The notes under the pieces were generated by a model. The model worked only from the letters and a program-made list of their open reading frames with translations, ran no database searches and was not told the origin of the DNA. Positions 10,964 to 23,270 of a DNA stretch of 64,000 bases are shown here, in pieces. Source of the DNA: Helianthus annuus (lineage: Eukaryota; Streptophyta; Magnoliopsida; Asterales; Asteraceae); contig NC_035434.2 of NCBI RefSeq assembly GCF_002127325.2, forward strand, positions 83,954,787 through 84,018,786, in the 5' to 3' direction. Position 1 is the first letter of the stretch, and each line of letters starts with the position of its first letter. A program made the position numbers and the translations under genes.

Positions 10964-13900
10964 TGACAACCCTCACTAAATCAGGTATCCGTACGACTTA
11001 ATCAATAATTAATTACTGCTTAATTATTGTGCTTACTTGAAATTGTGGATAAACTGCTACTTGAATTCTGATACATACACTTACTTGCATCATACTTTCT
11101 TTGTTGTCACTCTACTATTACATACTGAACTCTAGTGACAACCTTGATGCACAAAAGCACAGTAGCACCATAAACGGATAACCCCTTTAACATGATGATA
11201 TAGCCAGCATCAGGCAGACACTGCCTCTAAGGCCTGTTTGAGCCAGAGATAGTTACTACACTAGTAGAGAGTGTAGGGATATAAGGGTTGTAGAACTGCG
11301 TCACTAGGTATAAGTTACAGTGACCGGATGTGCCTAAAACGTACTTTAAGTACAAAATTCAGCACTTTAATTAAAAATTCAGCATTTAACTAACTAATAA
11401 AGTGCCAAAACATGAGAAAAATATTACTAGACACTTTCCAAAGTGTCGGGAATAAGTTGTGTCACTAAAAATAGTAATGACGACACTCTAAAGCTTTGTT
11501 AAGCACTTTACGGGTCACTATCCAACCGAACAACCGGACTATACCCGGAACATAAAAATATTGCCAATAACATTGTTTTTCTTTTTCTGAGCCAGATAGG
11601 GTCCCTGAATACCCTAACTCCCGCTATAATGCATAACACGCTAGTAACCGAGTTAACCTCAACTTAACTTAACTAATACCTAACTAATAGTTGGAAACTA
11701 ACCGGATTACCCCCCCCCCCCCAACCGAATTCGATCACAATGTGACCACCCCATGTACTTTACTTGATTATTTAAATCAAGGTTGTCTAATATCTAGCTA
11801 GCATAAGAACTCTTGGTTAATGAACATGATCTTTGCCTATAAGTAACTATCATAACACACCATAACATTCCACCACTCAACTAAACTTCACTCTCTCTCC
11901 CTCTCCTTGCTTCCTTTCGGCCGAGAATACCCACAAGCATCCATCTATCCATCCATCTTTCGATTTTGGTTAAAAGCTATGATGTTGTGTAAATCTTGTA
12001 AGACTTGTCTTGTGGTGATTATTTAGTGCCGATCTATGTTGTGGTAGCTCGGATCATCATCTAACCCGGATGGTCATGTTCATGGATCATGATATAGAGT
12101 ATGTTCAAGTGTAAAAAGGGTTAAATGATGAAACGCTACCACACACTAAACATGAACTTGTGTAAAATCGATTTTACTTACGAAATAGTGTTCAAAACTA
12201 GTAGATCTACGGATCTACACGTGGTATTTTCAAAGAACCAAGTGTCAAGTGAAATCATATTTTCTAAACCGGATCTTTACTAAACAAAAGTGATTTTTGT
12301 AAGCACACAAGTGTGTAAACACTTGTGTAACACTAAGTTTCGACAAAGAACTACTTTTGTCAAATTTTACAAGAAGATGTGAAAATATAGTTTCTTTAAA
12401 AACGAGATTCACAAGAAACCGAATTGATCTATACAAAGATCCACTGAAAGTAATGGAAATTACTACATATTATGGACAAACCGCAAGTTCATGTAATTTT
12501 TGCGATTTACATATATATTGACTAGTTTGATGGTTTGGAAATTGTTATTGTGAATGAGAAAATTGTTGATTTGAATTATAAAAGAAAATGATACGCTTGA
12601 AAGCGTGGCCACCTCCAGTTACAGGGGAAACTCTGGCGAAATTTTTCCAAAAACCTAACACTTGGAAATATTTTCATCACAAGTGTTAGAAATACATTTT
12701 TAACTTGTTTTCAAAAATATAAATTTCGCCACGATCTTTATTACAAAATTACTAAGTGTCGGAGGTGGGATTTTCACAAAATAAAACTTGCTAAAATATA
12801 TATTTTTAGTATATATATTTTCCGTAACAACACTTGTGAATTTTTATGATTATTTTGTGAACTATGCAAATATTATTTTTAGGGTAAAAATAATATTACC
12901 AAATGATAACGACTCCAAAATAATACGAACGCCTTTACGATAAATATTTAAGTTACAATGGTATAGCTAATACCACCCGACCTTTAAAACGTAACTTACG
13001 CATTTTAAGAAAATACTATTGAACGCGTATTTTGTCAAAGTATTATTTTGGGAAAATCATATGTATTAAAATATAATATTTTTTGGAAAAATATTTATAT
13101 TTTGGAGTTAGAAATAAAATATATTTTAAGTGAGACTTAATAATATATTCCGAAGATACAGAAACTACATGTATTAAGACCCCCATCCTTGGGAAGGAAA
13201 ATATTTACCAAATAATTACAAAGTGTAATTACGAAATAGTTGTCTAACTATTTCCCAAAACTTGAACCTTAAAGCACGGTCGTCCGTCTAATAGATTTAG
13301 TACGTGTAGGTCATCGCTCAGCGGTTTGATCAGGAGATCTTCTTATTAGAGACGCACCACTGTGAGTTCATGTCCCCCTTTTCTCTTAACGGTTTTCATT
13401 TTTCTAAACTGCGGGGGTGAAATACATGTTACTATATTTATGAGAACTTTATACATGGTATGTTTAGCGTAAGGAGGTTTACTACTTAGATCATGTGAGT
13501 GGGTAGGCGGAAACTTGAGGCCATTAATCCTCAGGGTAGGACCGAGGGACAGGAGCGGTAGATCTATTTGGGTGTAGCGAGCCCAGCATAACGGACCTCG
13601 GGGTGACTTTGTGCCCAACGCATAAATCCGCTAGGTTTGAGTCTTCCTACTTGCACTTCGCACATATCAATGGCCTTGCAAACCATTGGTGATCTCTTTT
13701 TCCTTATTTGCTACATACCGGGATTTTATACATACAACGGTTTTTATTACTCACTTACACATGAACTCGCTCAACATTATTGTTGATTTTTCCAACTTAC
13801 ATGTATTTCCGGAAATTAAAGATCTGGCGCGGTATGTTATGTTTTCCCGCTGCATAGGAGTTACGAGGTCATCCGGGTTTAAGGGATGTGACTTTTTCCT

Positions 13901-14161
13901 GGACGAGTCACAGTCCTTAAACTGCATTTATATCGTGTTGATGTTTGTGTCTGTTGAACAATGTTTTTATGATATCAGGTTGTAGTTTCAGTTGCTTGAG
14001 TCAACGTCCTAAGACAATGTTGTTGTATTTGGTTTTTAAAACTTAACTTAATGGATGATCTTGCATGGGTTTTTATTTCATATAGCTTTGTTATGATTAA
14101 GCTATGGTATTAAAAAGTCACACCAAAATTAACCACGCTTCCGCAAAGCCAGGGTGTGACA
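10964..14161 (+). repeat. T1 3' LTR
   Basis: It begins TGACAACC after the polypurine tract and ends GTGTGACA, giving the TG...CA termini. It matches the 5' LTR over most of its length but lacks the counterpart of 1-397 and about 260 bases after the CTCTC leader (junction near 11967). Both losses are internal deletions in one LTR, typical of plant LTR decay by illegitimate recombination. Confidence 0.88.
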
Positions 14162-14605
14162 CATTGGATCATGTTGACATTTTTGCACCTGAGTGTCTTC
14201 ATCCGTCCGGATGGAGTTGATGTCCATCCAGATGAGGTTTCACCCATCCGTCCGGATGGAGTTGGGGTCCATCCGGATGAGTATATGCCTGAATGAGTCC
14301 ATCCATCCGAATGTGCCCATCCGGACGGAATATGTTCGAACACCTCAAGAACATTCTAAATTACATTTTTCGATCCAGAATCTTTATTTATGTGAATTAA
14401 TGATGAAACTTCACAGGACTGTGCGCGGATCAATTCCGAACAAATCGATGTCTTCAATTCCAAAATCCATCCGTGAACTGACGTTTATTTTGATGATTTT
14501 CTCTGTTTTAAAGTCAAAACTCCCTTTTAACCCAAAATTGATGAGCATGGGTGATTTAACCGACTGTTAGATCGGTTAAATAGGTACCGTAGCTCTGATA
14601 CCACT
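14162..14605 (-). repeat. Partial internal region of the Copia-like chain, with CCATCC palindromes
   Basis: Homologous to the segments starting at 16023 and 17882. It is dense in near-palindromes such as TCCATCCGTCCGGATGGA and shortened forms (CATCCGGATG). The left side is cut by the T1 3' LTR. Small ORFs here are repeat-encoded. Confidence 0.75.
14592..14603 (-). other. Primer-binding site beside LTR A
   Basis: GCTCTGATACCA on the + strand is TGGTATCAGAGC on the minus strand, two bases from the LTR A border. The same site lies at 16493-16504 (LTR B) and 18352-18363 (LTR C). Confidence 0.85.
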
Positions 14606-15081
14606 TGATATTCCAGGATCCTACGAGTTTGACGGAGCCTCGGTCCCGATACGACGTGTTCGGTTCCTTATTATTACTAAGAAAGGAGTAGAAGATAGTA
14701 CGACACTGAGCAGTCAATTTTAATTTGGTCTCTATTCATATCTTGACAAGTTATAACACTGTGAGACCAATTGGACAGCATGTCCCCTAAGGAAACCAAA
14801 AGCTTGTCCAAATGGGAACCCCAACTCCCTATTTATAGGCAACAGCCTATCCAGATGAACCTATGTCCATCCGTCCGGATGGAGTCCATCTGCCCTAATG
14901 GACTTTTACAATTACACAACCTATCCGGATGGGGTTTACGAATGGACTAATGTTGTCCATCCGTCCGGATGGACCTTGACATTACATAACCGTGTCCGAC
15001 TTTTCCTATTCTATACAATATTCAACCCATACTCTACCTAACTATTCGCACAGCGGCAGACGTACGAAATATACACCAACA
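14606..15081 (-). repeat. LTR A of the Copia-like chain
   Basis: Bounded by TGATATTCC and CACCAACA on the + strand (TGTTGGTG...GGAATATCA on the minus strand). A purine-rich tract (minus strand ACCGAGGGGGAATC, 15082-15095) lies just outside, as expected at the 3' side of an internal region. Confidence 0.8.
14830..14837 (-). promoter_or_regulatory. TATA box in LTR A
   Basis: TATAAATA on the minus strand, with CCATCCGTCCGGATGG-type palindromes just upstream (14865-14970 on the + strand). LTR C has the same box at 18592-18599. In LTR B the box is mutated to TATCAATA in + strand reading (near 16731). Confidence 0.6.
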
Positions 15082-16506
15082 GATTCCCCCTCGGTTGTTA
15101 CTGTCGTATCGACTCTATCACTTTGAAAACCTTGAGCCGTGTTTGAATATTCTACAACTTCAATCAAGTATCTGACATTTAACAACAGATTCCCCGTTGA
15201 TCGATGATCCGGGTTTGCATTCTTTAACAATGTATTCCCTCTGAAATGAATCTTCATTTCATTCTTTGCACGGTTCCTATCTCCTCCTCTGAATTGCTAA
15301 ACTGCAATCTTCACGAACAATCACCAACTTGAAATTAATCAATGCAGTAATCTTTGTTGCAGCTTTAGCCACCTCCGTGTTTAGTTTTTCATATATATAT
15401 TGTTTCAGTAACACGATCTCGCATTACGCTTGCTTGATCTAAGAATGTACAAAAACTTAGCCGGAAATTGATAGAAACTTCAAATACCCCACCCCACTGG
15501 TTGCATCTCCAGACAATTCTGAAGTCAGAACCACCTAGATACTGTTGAAGCGTCACGAATTTCAAAAATGCTGGAACATCTGAAAATTTTTATTCCCCCT
15601 CAATTTTGCAAATTCGGACATCTCTATCACTGAAATCCCCCTCAAACTGAGCAATTCAGTCTTCTCTCCTCTCTGAAAAACTTGACTATACCGAAAATGT
15701 GACAATTTTCCCCAAACGTTAGTTTTTCATCATTGTGGATTTTATCTTCTGGCCCAAAAATAGTCAGATAACCTGAATGATAAACATTCTATACCAATAT
15801 CATGACTACCCCACTAATTTCCACAACCCATGATCGCATCACCAAATCTGTTCACTGAAGCCCCAGACGGTGTCCCCGAACAACCCAGCTTGATCGTTAA
15901 AATCACGAAAAAAATTTCAATCACCAAATTTTTTCTGGAGACTCTCTTCATCATTGTGATCAAAAAATGCCTTTGTTCATCCGCCCGAATGGAGTAGGTC
16001 CATCCGTCCGGATGGATTGATATTGGATCATGTTGACATTTTTGCACCTGAGTGTCTTCATCCGTCCGAATGGAGTTGATGTCCATCCGGATGAGGTTCT
16101 ACCCATCCGTCCGGATGGAGTTGAGGTCTATCCGGATGAGTTTCTTCAGTCCATCTAGATGAGTGAGTCCATCCGGATGGGTATCTGCCCGAATGAGTCC
16201 ATCCGTCCGGATGTGCCCATCCGGACCAAATATGTTCGACCACCTCAAGAACACTTCAAATCACATTTTTCGATCCAGAATCTTTATTTCTGTGAATTTC
16301 ATGACGAAACTTCACAGGATTGTGCGTGAATCAATTCCGAATAGAATGATGTCTTCAATTCCAAAATCCATCCGTGAATTGACCTTTATTTTGATGATTT
16401 TCTATGTTTTAACGTCAAAACTCCCGTTTAAACCAAAATTGATGAGCTTGGGTGATTCAACCGACTGTTAGATCGATTAAATCGGTACCGTAGCTCTGAT
16501 ACCACT
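15082..16506 (-). repeat. Internal region 1 of the Copia-like chain
   Basis: About 1.42 kb between LTR A and LTR B. It holds several C-rich tracts on the + strand (CCCCCTC, hence purine tracts on the minus strand) and the palindrome cluster at 15980-16235. I see no gag, protease, RT or integrase motif. Confidence 0.75.
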
Positions 16507-16944
16507 TGATATTCCAGGATCCAGCGAGTTTGGCGGAGCGTTGGTCCCGATACGACGTGTCCAGTGCGTTTATTATTACTAAGAAAACAGTGGAAGTTAG
16601 ATATGACACCGAGCAGTCAATTTTAATCTAGTCTCTGATTCATATCTAAAAGATTACATCACCGTGAGACCAGTCGGACAGCATGTCCTCTCAGGGATTC
16701 AAAAGCTTGTCCAAATGGGAACCCCAACTCCCTATCAATAGGCAACAGCCTATCCGGATGAGCTAATGTCCATCCATCCGGGTGGACTTTTACAATTACA
16801 CAACCTGTCCGGATGGGGATTGCGGTCCAGATGGACCTTGACAATACATTAACCGTGTCCGACTTTTCCTATTCTATACAATATTCAACACACGCTCTAC
16901 CTAACTATTCGCACAGTGGCAGACGTACGAAATATGCACCAACA
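16507..16944 (-). repeat. LTR B of the Copia-like chain
   Basis: Same termini as LTR A. It is slightly shorter through internal deletion in the palindrome region, and its neighbouring polypurine tract is interrupted (GTTTCCCTCTCGG in + reading). Confidence 0.8.
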
Positions 16945-18365
16945 GTTTCCCTCTCGGCTGTCACTGTCGAATCGTCTCTATCACTTTGAGAACCTTGAGC
17001 CGTGTTTGAATATTCTGCAACTTCAATCAAGTATCTAACATTTAACAACAGATTCCCCCTTGATTGATGATCCGGGTTTACATTCTTTAACAATGTATTC
17101 CCCCTTAAATGAATCTTCATTTCATTCTTTGCATGGTTCCTAACTCCTCCTCTGAATTGCTAAACTGCAACCTTCACGAACAATCACCAACTTGAAACTA
17201 ATCAATGTAGTAATCTATGTTTCAGCTTTAGCTACCTCCTCGTTCAGTTTTTGATATATCGTTTCATCAACACGATCTCGCATTCCGCTTGCTTGATGTA
17301 AGAATGCACAAAAACTCAACTGGAAATTGATAGAAACTTCAAATACCCCACTAGTTAACCTATGCATCTCAAGACAATCCTGAAGTCAGACCCACCCAGA
17401 TACTGTTGTAGCGTCACGAATTTTAAAAATGTTGGAACATCTAAAAATTTTTATTCCCCCTCATTTTTGCAAATTTTGACGTCTCTATCACTGAATTCCC
17501 CCTCAAACTAAGATTTTCAGTCTTCTCTCCTCTCTGAAAAACTTGACTATACCGAAAATGTGACAATTTTCCCCAAACGTCAGTTTTTCATCATTGCGGA
17601 TTTTATCTTTTGGCCCAAAAATAGTCAGATAACCTGAATGATAAACATTCTATACCAATATCATGACTACCCCACTAATTTCCACAACCCATGATCGCAT
17701 CATCAAATTTGTTCCCTGAAGCCCCAGACGGTGTCCCCGAACAACCCAGCTTGATCGTTAAAAACCCGAAAAAAATTTCAATCACCAAATTTTTTCTGGA
17801 GACTCTCCTCGTTGTTGCGATAAAAATTCCTTTGTTCATCCGCCCGAATAGAGTAGGTCCATCCGTCCGGATGGATTGATCTTGGATCATGTTGACAATT
17901 TTGCACCTGAGTGTCTCCCCCCGTCCGGATGGAGTTGATGTCCATCCAGATGAGGTTCTACCCATCCATCCGAATGGAGTTGAGGTCCATCCGGATGAGT
18001 TTCTTCAGTCCATCCGGATGAGTGCGTCCATTCGGATGGGTATCTTCCCAAATGAGTCCATCCGTCCGAATATGCCCATCCGGACCGAATATGTTCGACC
18101 ACCTCAAGAACACTTCAAATCACATTTTTCGATCTAGAATCTTTATTTCTGTGAATTTCATGACGAAACTTCACAGGATTGTGCGCGAATCAATTTCGAA
18201 CAGAATGATGTCTTCAATTCCAAAATCCATCCGTGAATTGACTTTTATTTTGATGATTTTCTATGTTTTAACGTCAAAACTCCCGTTTAACCCAAAATTG
18301 ATGAGCTTGGGTGATTCAACCGACTGTTAGATCGATTAAATCAGTACTGTAGCTCTGATACCACT
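16945..18365 (-). repeat. Internal region 2 of the Copia-like chain
   Basis: A close copy of internal region 1, again non-coding, with the palindrome cluster at 17840-18090. Confidence 0.75.
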
Positions 18366-18831
18366 TGATATTCCAGGATCCGGCGAGTTTGACGAAGCTT
18401 TGGTCCCGATACGACGTGTTTGGTGCGTTTATTATTACTAAGAAAAGAGTAGAAGTTAGATATAACACCGAGCAGTCAATTTGAATCTGGTCTCTGGTTC
18501 ATATCTGAAGGATTACATCACCGTGAGACCAGTCAGACAGCATGTCCTCTCAGGGATCCAAAAGCTTGTTCAAATGGGAACCCCAACTCCCTATTTATAG
18601 GCAACAGCCTATCCGGATGAGCTAATGTCCATCTCCATCTGTCCGGATGGACTTTTACAATTACAAATCCTGTCCGGATGAGGTTTACGAATGGACTAAT
18701 GTTGTCCATCCGTCAGGATGGACCTTGACATTACATTAACCGTGTCCGACTTTTCCTATTCTATACAGTATTCAACATACGCTCTATCTAACTTTTCACA
18801 CAGTGGCAGATGTACGAAATATGCACCAACA
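18366..18831 (-). repeat. LTR C of the Copia-like chain (outer LTR)
   Basis: Homologous to LTRs A and B and ending CACCAACA at 18831. Beyond it the sequence is unrelated, so 18831 is the outer border of the chain on this side. Confidence 0.8.
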
Positions 18832-21254
18832 TGTTTGGTTCTAGTTCTGGTTCGGGTTTGCTTCAGGTTCATGTTCGGTTCGGATGTGGAGTCAGCGGGT
18901 CAGATTTCGGGCCTTCGGTCAATAATCGGTTCGGGTCAGAAATGTTACGAGTACGGGTTTTGGATCGGCCCGGGTCGTGGTTCGTGGTTCAGGTCGACTT
19001 GGTCAAACCGAGTCGACTTGGTCAAACTCAGGTCAATAGCGAGTTGACTCGGGTAACTCAACCGGTCAACCCAGTTGACTCGGTTAACTCAGTCAAGTGG
19101 TTCGACATTTCGACACGAAGACTTGGTAAAAGTTAACGACACGTTTAATATTTACGTGTTTTTATAGTATTATTACTCACGTGAAATGAGCTCTCGAACC
19201 GAATGATAAAAATCGTTATTTATAAATTTGCGGTTTCGTATATTATCTTGTTTTTTTATAACTTGAGTTTATATATATATTGTTTGAAAAGTTGTTGAAT
19301 TTTGAAAAATAACGACAGGCGTCTAAAAACAGAGGAAACTCTGCCCTTTTTTCGAGAAAACCCATATACAAAATGTGTTTTATTATAAGATGAACTTTTC
19401 AGATTAAAATTAGATTACAAAACAAATACGGTTATCACAATTGTTTTAAACAAAACGACGATTCGGATATTAATTACAACAATAAATATAGTTATATTTA
19501 TTCTAAACTTCGAAAATTCGACAATTCTTTTATAAAAATATATAGTTTATATATTTATTTCGAACATCAAATAACTCGGATCCTTTTATTAAAAATATAT
19601 AGTTTATATATTTATTTCAGACATCAAGTAACTCGGATTTCCTTTACAAAAACAAATATAGTTTATATATTTATTTCAAATATCAAACAACACTAATTCT
19701 TTTAAAAAATAAATATAGTTATATATTTATTTTCAAACACAATAACCCGGCGATTCTTTTTGTAGAAATAAATATAACTATTATATTTATTTTAAATGAC
19801 CATGATTCAAAATTCTATAAAATAAATATTACTTTTTATATTTATTTCAAACACCTAAACGGCATAAACATATAGTTCGACAAACATCTACAAGACGCGA
19901 TACATAATACGAGTTTATTACATATTATTTTCATATAAAAATTCCTTACATACAAGTACGACTTCTCAGGATGATTAACGCAATTATATCGTTATATTTA
20001 TATATTTTTATATAAATATTTATATATTTTAAATCTCTGGAGAACTAAGTCTTTGCAAGACTTATTAGTTATTACCTATAATAAACAAACTAAATGAGTA
20101 TAACTTAGCCATTTTCGTTAAGTTAACAAATTACCGTCGAATCGTTCGGTTAACGATTCGGTAGAGCTCGGTAACACATAGTTAGTTACCACTTTTATTT
20201 AGAAACTTATAAGATATTCCGTGTTAGGGATATTATAGAATGCACGCTAGCAAATCACGTCTTGGAAACGACATCACGAAGTTTTATTTAGCTAGCTTTG
20301 CACAAGGATATCAAGGTGAGTTCATAACCCCACCTTTTTTACGGTTTTTACATTTTTATAAATGTTTTCGGGGTGGAAAGACATGCACGTTTTGCAGAAA
20401 CATACAAAGTTCTTGATTAACAAAAATTGCATATTTCTAGACAAGCACGTTTTGCAAGAACATACGAGGTTTTTGAATGAACAGAAATTATATATTTCTA
20501 AACCATATTACAACACGTTTTAACTAACACAAATGATATGTGAATTCCATTAAAATCAAATGGTTTACGGAAAACCTATGCAAAACATACCGGTTTTTAC
20601 AAAAACATAAACAGTTACGAAACATGCATGAGCTACAGACACTACTGACGGGGTTGATCCTAGTTACAAAGGGGACTGGGGGTCCCACATACAAAAAAGA
20701 GGACTGGTTGGTCCTGTACACAAACAACAGAGACTGTGTGTCCCACATACAACAACCCAAAATCTTGCATGCACCTAAGGCCTTCATCTTAAGGACTGAA
20801 TAGTCCAACATACAGACTCATGCGGGCATGTTTGTCATTGTCATGCGCAGACATTGACAGCCACACAAGTGTTACAAACACAAAACTTTACATATACAAG
20901 GTTTTACAAACATAACGCTTTACACATACAAGGTTTCACAAATACAAAGTTTTCGTATAACATGCCAAAGAAAATGATTTTTATTTTGTTTTCTAAAACA
21001 ATACTTTAGAAACTGGTTATTCAAAAATAATTCCAAATCTTTTACAAACAAACTATGAACTCACTCAACTTTATGTTGATTTTTCGCGTGTATCTTTGCA
21101 TTTTAAAATTTTGGCACGGTTGGAATAGGAGAGCCATGAGGATTCGAGTACTTAGTGGGCGTTCGCTTTCTAGAAGTCTTAGCTTTAACTGCTTCCGTTG
21201 TGCAATGAAGATACTGGTCCAGTCATGCCAACTCTGATATTTCGGGGTGTGACA
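18832..21254 (+). repeat. Old LTR remnant, probably gypsy type
   Basis: The right end GGGGTGTGACA (21244-21254) matches the LTR ends of T1 and T2, but no primer-binding site follows, so it looks like a solo or truncated LTR. It opens with GGTTCGG/GGTTCAGG-type degenerate repeats (18833-19000) and a cluster of GTTGACTCGG/GGTCAAAC repeats (19000-19100). No coding region is supported. The Copia-like chain may have inserted into it. Confidence 0.5.
19480..19860 (+). repeat. A+T-rich minisatellite, ~60-bp unit
   Basis: About six diverged units contain AAATATAGTTTATATATTTA followed by TTTCAAACATCAAATAACTCGG-like sequence, with the next starting at TTCTTTTA. Unit length is about 60-65 bp. The ATATAG...TATAT core is partly self-complementary. 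Confidence 0.75.
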
Positions 21255-23270
21255 TATAAGAACACAAACACACTAAATTAAAGGAACTAAAGAAAGGGCG
21301 CAAGTTATGCTCTTACAAATTACGACCCATTTTATGATTTTTTTTCTTTCTAGTCATTATTTTTTTCCTAATAAGTTTATTTTTTTATTTGGATTTCTTT
21401 CTAATTAGGCTATTAATATAGCCTGTTAAGGTGTATATGTAATGAGCTTCTTAGGTAAATCTATGGCCTTGTGTCTTGTACTTTTGAAACCAAGGTTCCA
21501 AAATAAATATCTACCTATAAGAAGCTTTATAACATACACCATTCGACAACTTACAAACAAATTGCATCTGCACAGCCTTCTAAATCATTTGGAAGTTCAA
21601 TCCTAGATTCTAAATTTTATCCAATAATCTAGTTTATTTATTTTATTCTAAATAAGTATCATGTAGATGTTGAATTATTTTCTTATTAAATCAAAACCGT
21701 GTTAAAAGAAGCCTCACATCTACAAACCTTTGAGAGGACCGATCTAGGGCATTGCTTACTTTGTGGCCTCTATAGCATCAATAAAATTCCATTTATTATC
21801 ATCACCATAGAAATGTTGTGCCATAACCCCAACCAAAGATTCCACATAAAAATTCCATTTATTATCGTCAAATTTCCTCAATACCCTTAGGATATGCGGA
21901 CTCTAATATATGAAGGCAAGAACCACTAGGCATATATATTTTCTGAAATATATATACACACACATCCAAAATAGACGAAATAGAAAACTCACTAGATCAT
22001 TTCATCAAACACCTTACCTACAATAATTGTGAGATGGTGGGAGGGTGCTCTGGTTATCAAACATTTGAGCTGTTATTTCCACTCTTTTTTCATTGAATTG
22101 CTGGAGAGATGACCTTTGATTGAACAATTATGTGAGGAGAATCTTCAAGAAAACCTTAAATCAGAAACCCTAAAATCTGCCCCTTATGTTAGACTAATTA
22201 TAAACAAAACACTATCCTGGTAAAATGATAAACAAACCATGAAACCTACAGTGATCACTTGATGAAAACAAACAGTTTTTTTTTTTTTTTTTGGAAAGCA
22301 TGAAAACAAGCAGTTCCTAAGAAAATAGTGCAAACTTTGTTACAAAATGAGAAAGATTACCTGATTTTAAAGAAAACCCTAACAAAATCTTGAACAATAA
22401 CACATTACCCCAAATAGCCCTAAAAATGCAGCTATTTTACATCAAATTATGTAAAGATTTCTTAACTACAATAATTCCTAACAAACCATGCTACAATAAT
22501 TCATCACCAGAAATAACCTTGGGAACTTCTTATATATGCACACTTTCTAGAATGATAGCGAATTACCGTCAAATAACTGTTTAAAAATCAACCAGAATGC
22601 AAATGCAAATTGGAGTATGAATGACGAAGACCGCGATCCTAACTTGAAAATCTACCAACAACGGTGAAACTGTTATCAGGCTCGTAATACAATTCTTCTT
22701 CATCGTATATCCAGACCTTGAGCTCGGCACATTCAACTCAAAATTTTACGACTTCTCAAATTTAGCTTTTCATCATAAAGAAAGACCTTATGTATATGTG
22801 AGGGTAACAAAAAGATTAGCTGGAATGCTACCACCACTAAAGTTATTTCTCAAAATCAGGAATTAGAGATCTAAAGTGTAGCTCGAAATAAAGAAGACAC
22901 GAATTTTAAGTTTCTTATAATTTTTACAAGCTTAATTACAAACAAACCTCAATCTCCAATTTCAACCAAAAACTTACTTAAAACTCACATAAACATGAAA
23001 ATCCAGTCAATTACAACTATTAGTATATTCGGATTTAGCTTATCCAATAAGTGGTGATGAGATGCAAGTTTTAAAGTGCATTAGTGTACACAAAAGCTTT
23101 CTCTAGTGGAATCATTGATGACATAAAGTTGAAAAAATACTAAAGTGCAATCATAAGTTGAAAAAATACCAATGCTTAGCCACAAACACCAATTTTATCG
23201 TAACATGCTTAAGTATCTATCCAATAAAAAAGATAGCATGCTTCTTCAACATAAACGTTGGTACAACATA
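21255..23270. other. Gene-free A+T-rich stretch
   Basis: I see no convincing gene or transposon ends. It holds poly-T (22276-22292) and short ORFs only. One minus-strand stretch near 22630-22745 reads as a protein-like segment (VWIYDEEELYYEP) ending in a stop; it is too short to assign. Confidence 0.4.

Larger units (their letters stand above)
1..14161 (+). mobile_element. T1: decayed Ty3/gypsy chromovirus (Tekay/Del-like), left end outside the window
   Basis: In order I see a 5' LTR (cut by the window edge), a primer-binding site, an extra ORF, gag, protease, reverse transcriptase, RNase H, integrase, a C-terminal chromodomain-like segment, a polypurine tract and a 3' LTR. Integrase downstream of RT/RNase H is the Ty3/gypsy order. 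The chromodomain-like tail and LTRs of about 3.2 kb or more fit the Tekay/Del chromovirus clade. The reading frames carry at least two premature stops in pol, one in gag, and several frameshifts, so this copy cannot make its own proteins. The right end abuts a Copia-like internal region at 14162, suggesting T1 inserted into that older element. The target duplication cannot be tested because the left end is missing. Confidence 0.9.
14162..18831 (-). mobile_element. Tandem chain of a small non-autonomous, Copia-like LTR element
   Basis: Reading the minus strand, the order is LTR (18831-18366), internal, LTR (16944-16507), internal, LTR (15081-14606), then a partial internal cut by T1 at 14162. 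Each LTR has TGTTGG...ATATCA termini on this strand, a primer-binding site TGGTATCAGAGC at one side and a purine-rich tract at the other. Identical anchors at 14164, 16023 and 17882 give a period of exactly 1859 bp. The internal regions (about 1.42 kb) hold no gag or pol, so the element depends on proteins from elsewhere. TGTTGG ends and small LTRs suggest Copia, but without pol this is inference. Confidence 0.8.

Noticed and set aside
22630..22745. Protein-like minus-strand stretch (VWIYDEEELYYEPDNSF)
   Set aside because: Only about 35 codons between stops, without clear splice sites or a family match. Kept as a note rather than a gene.
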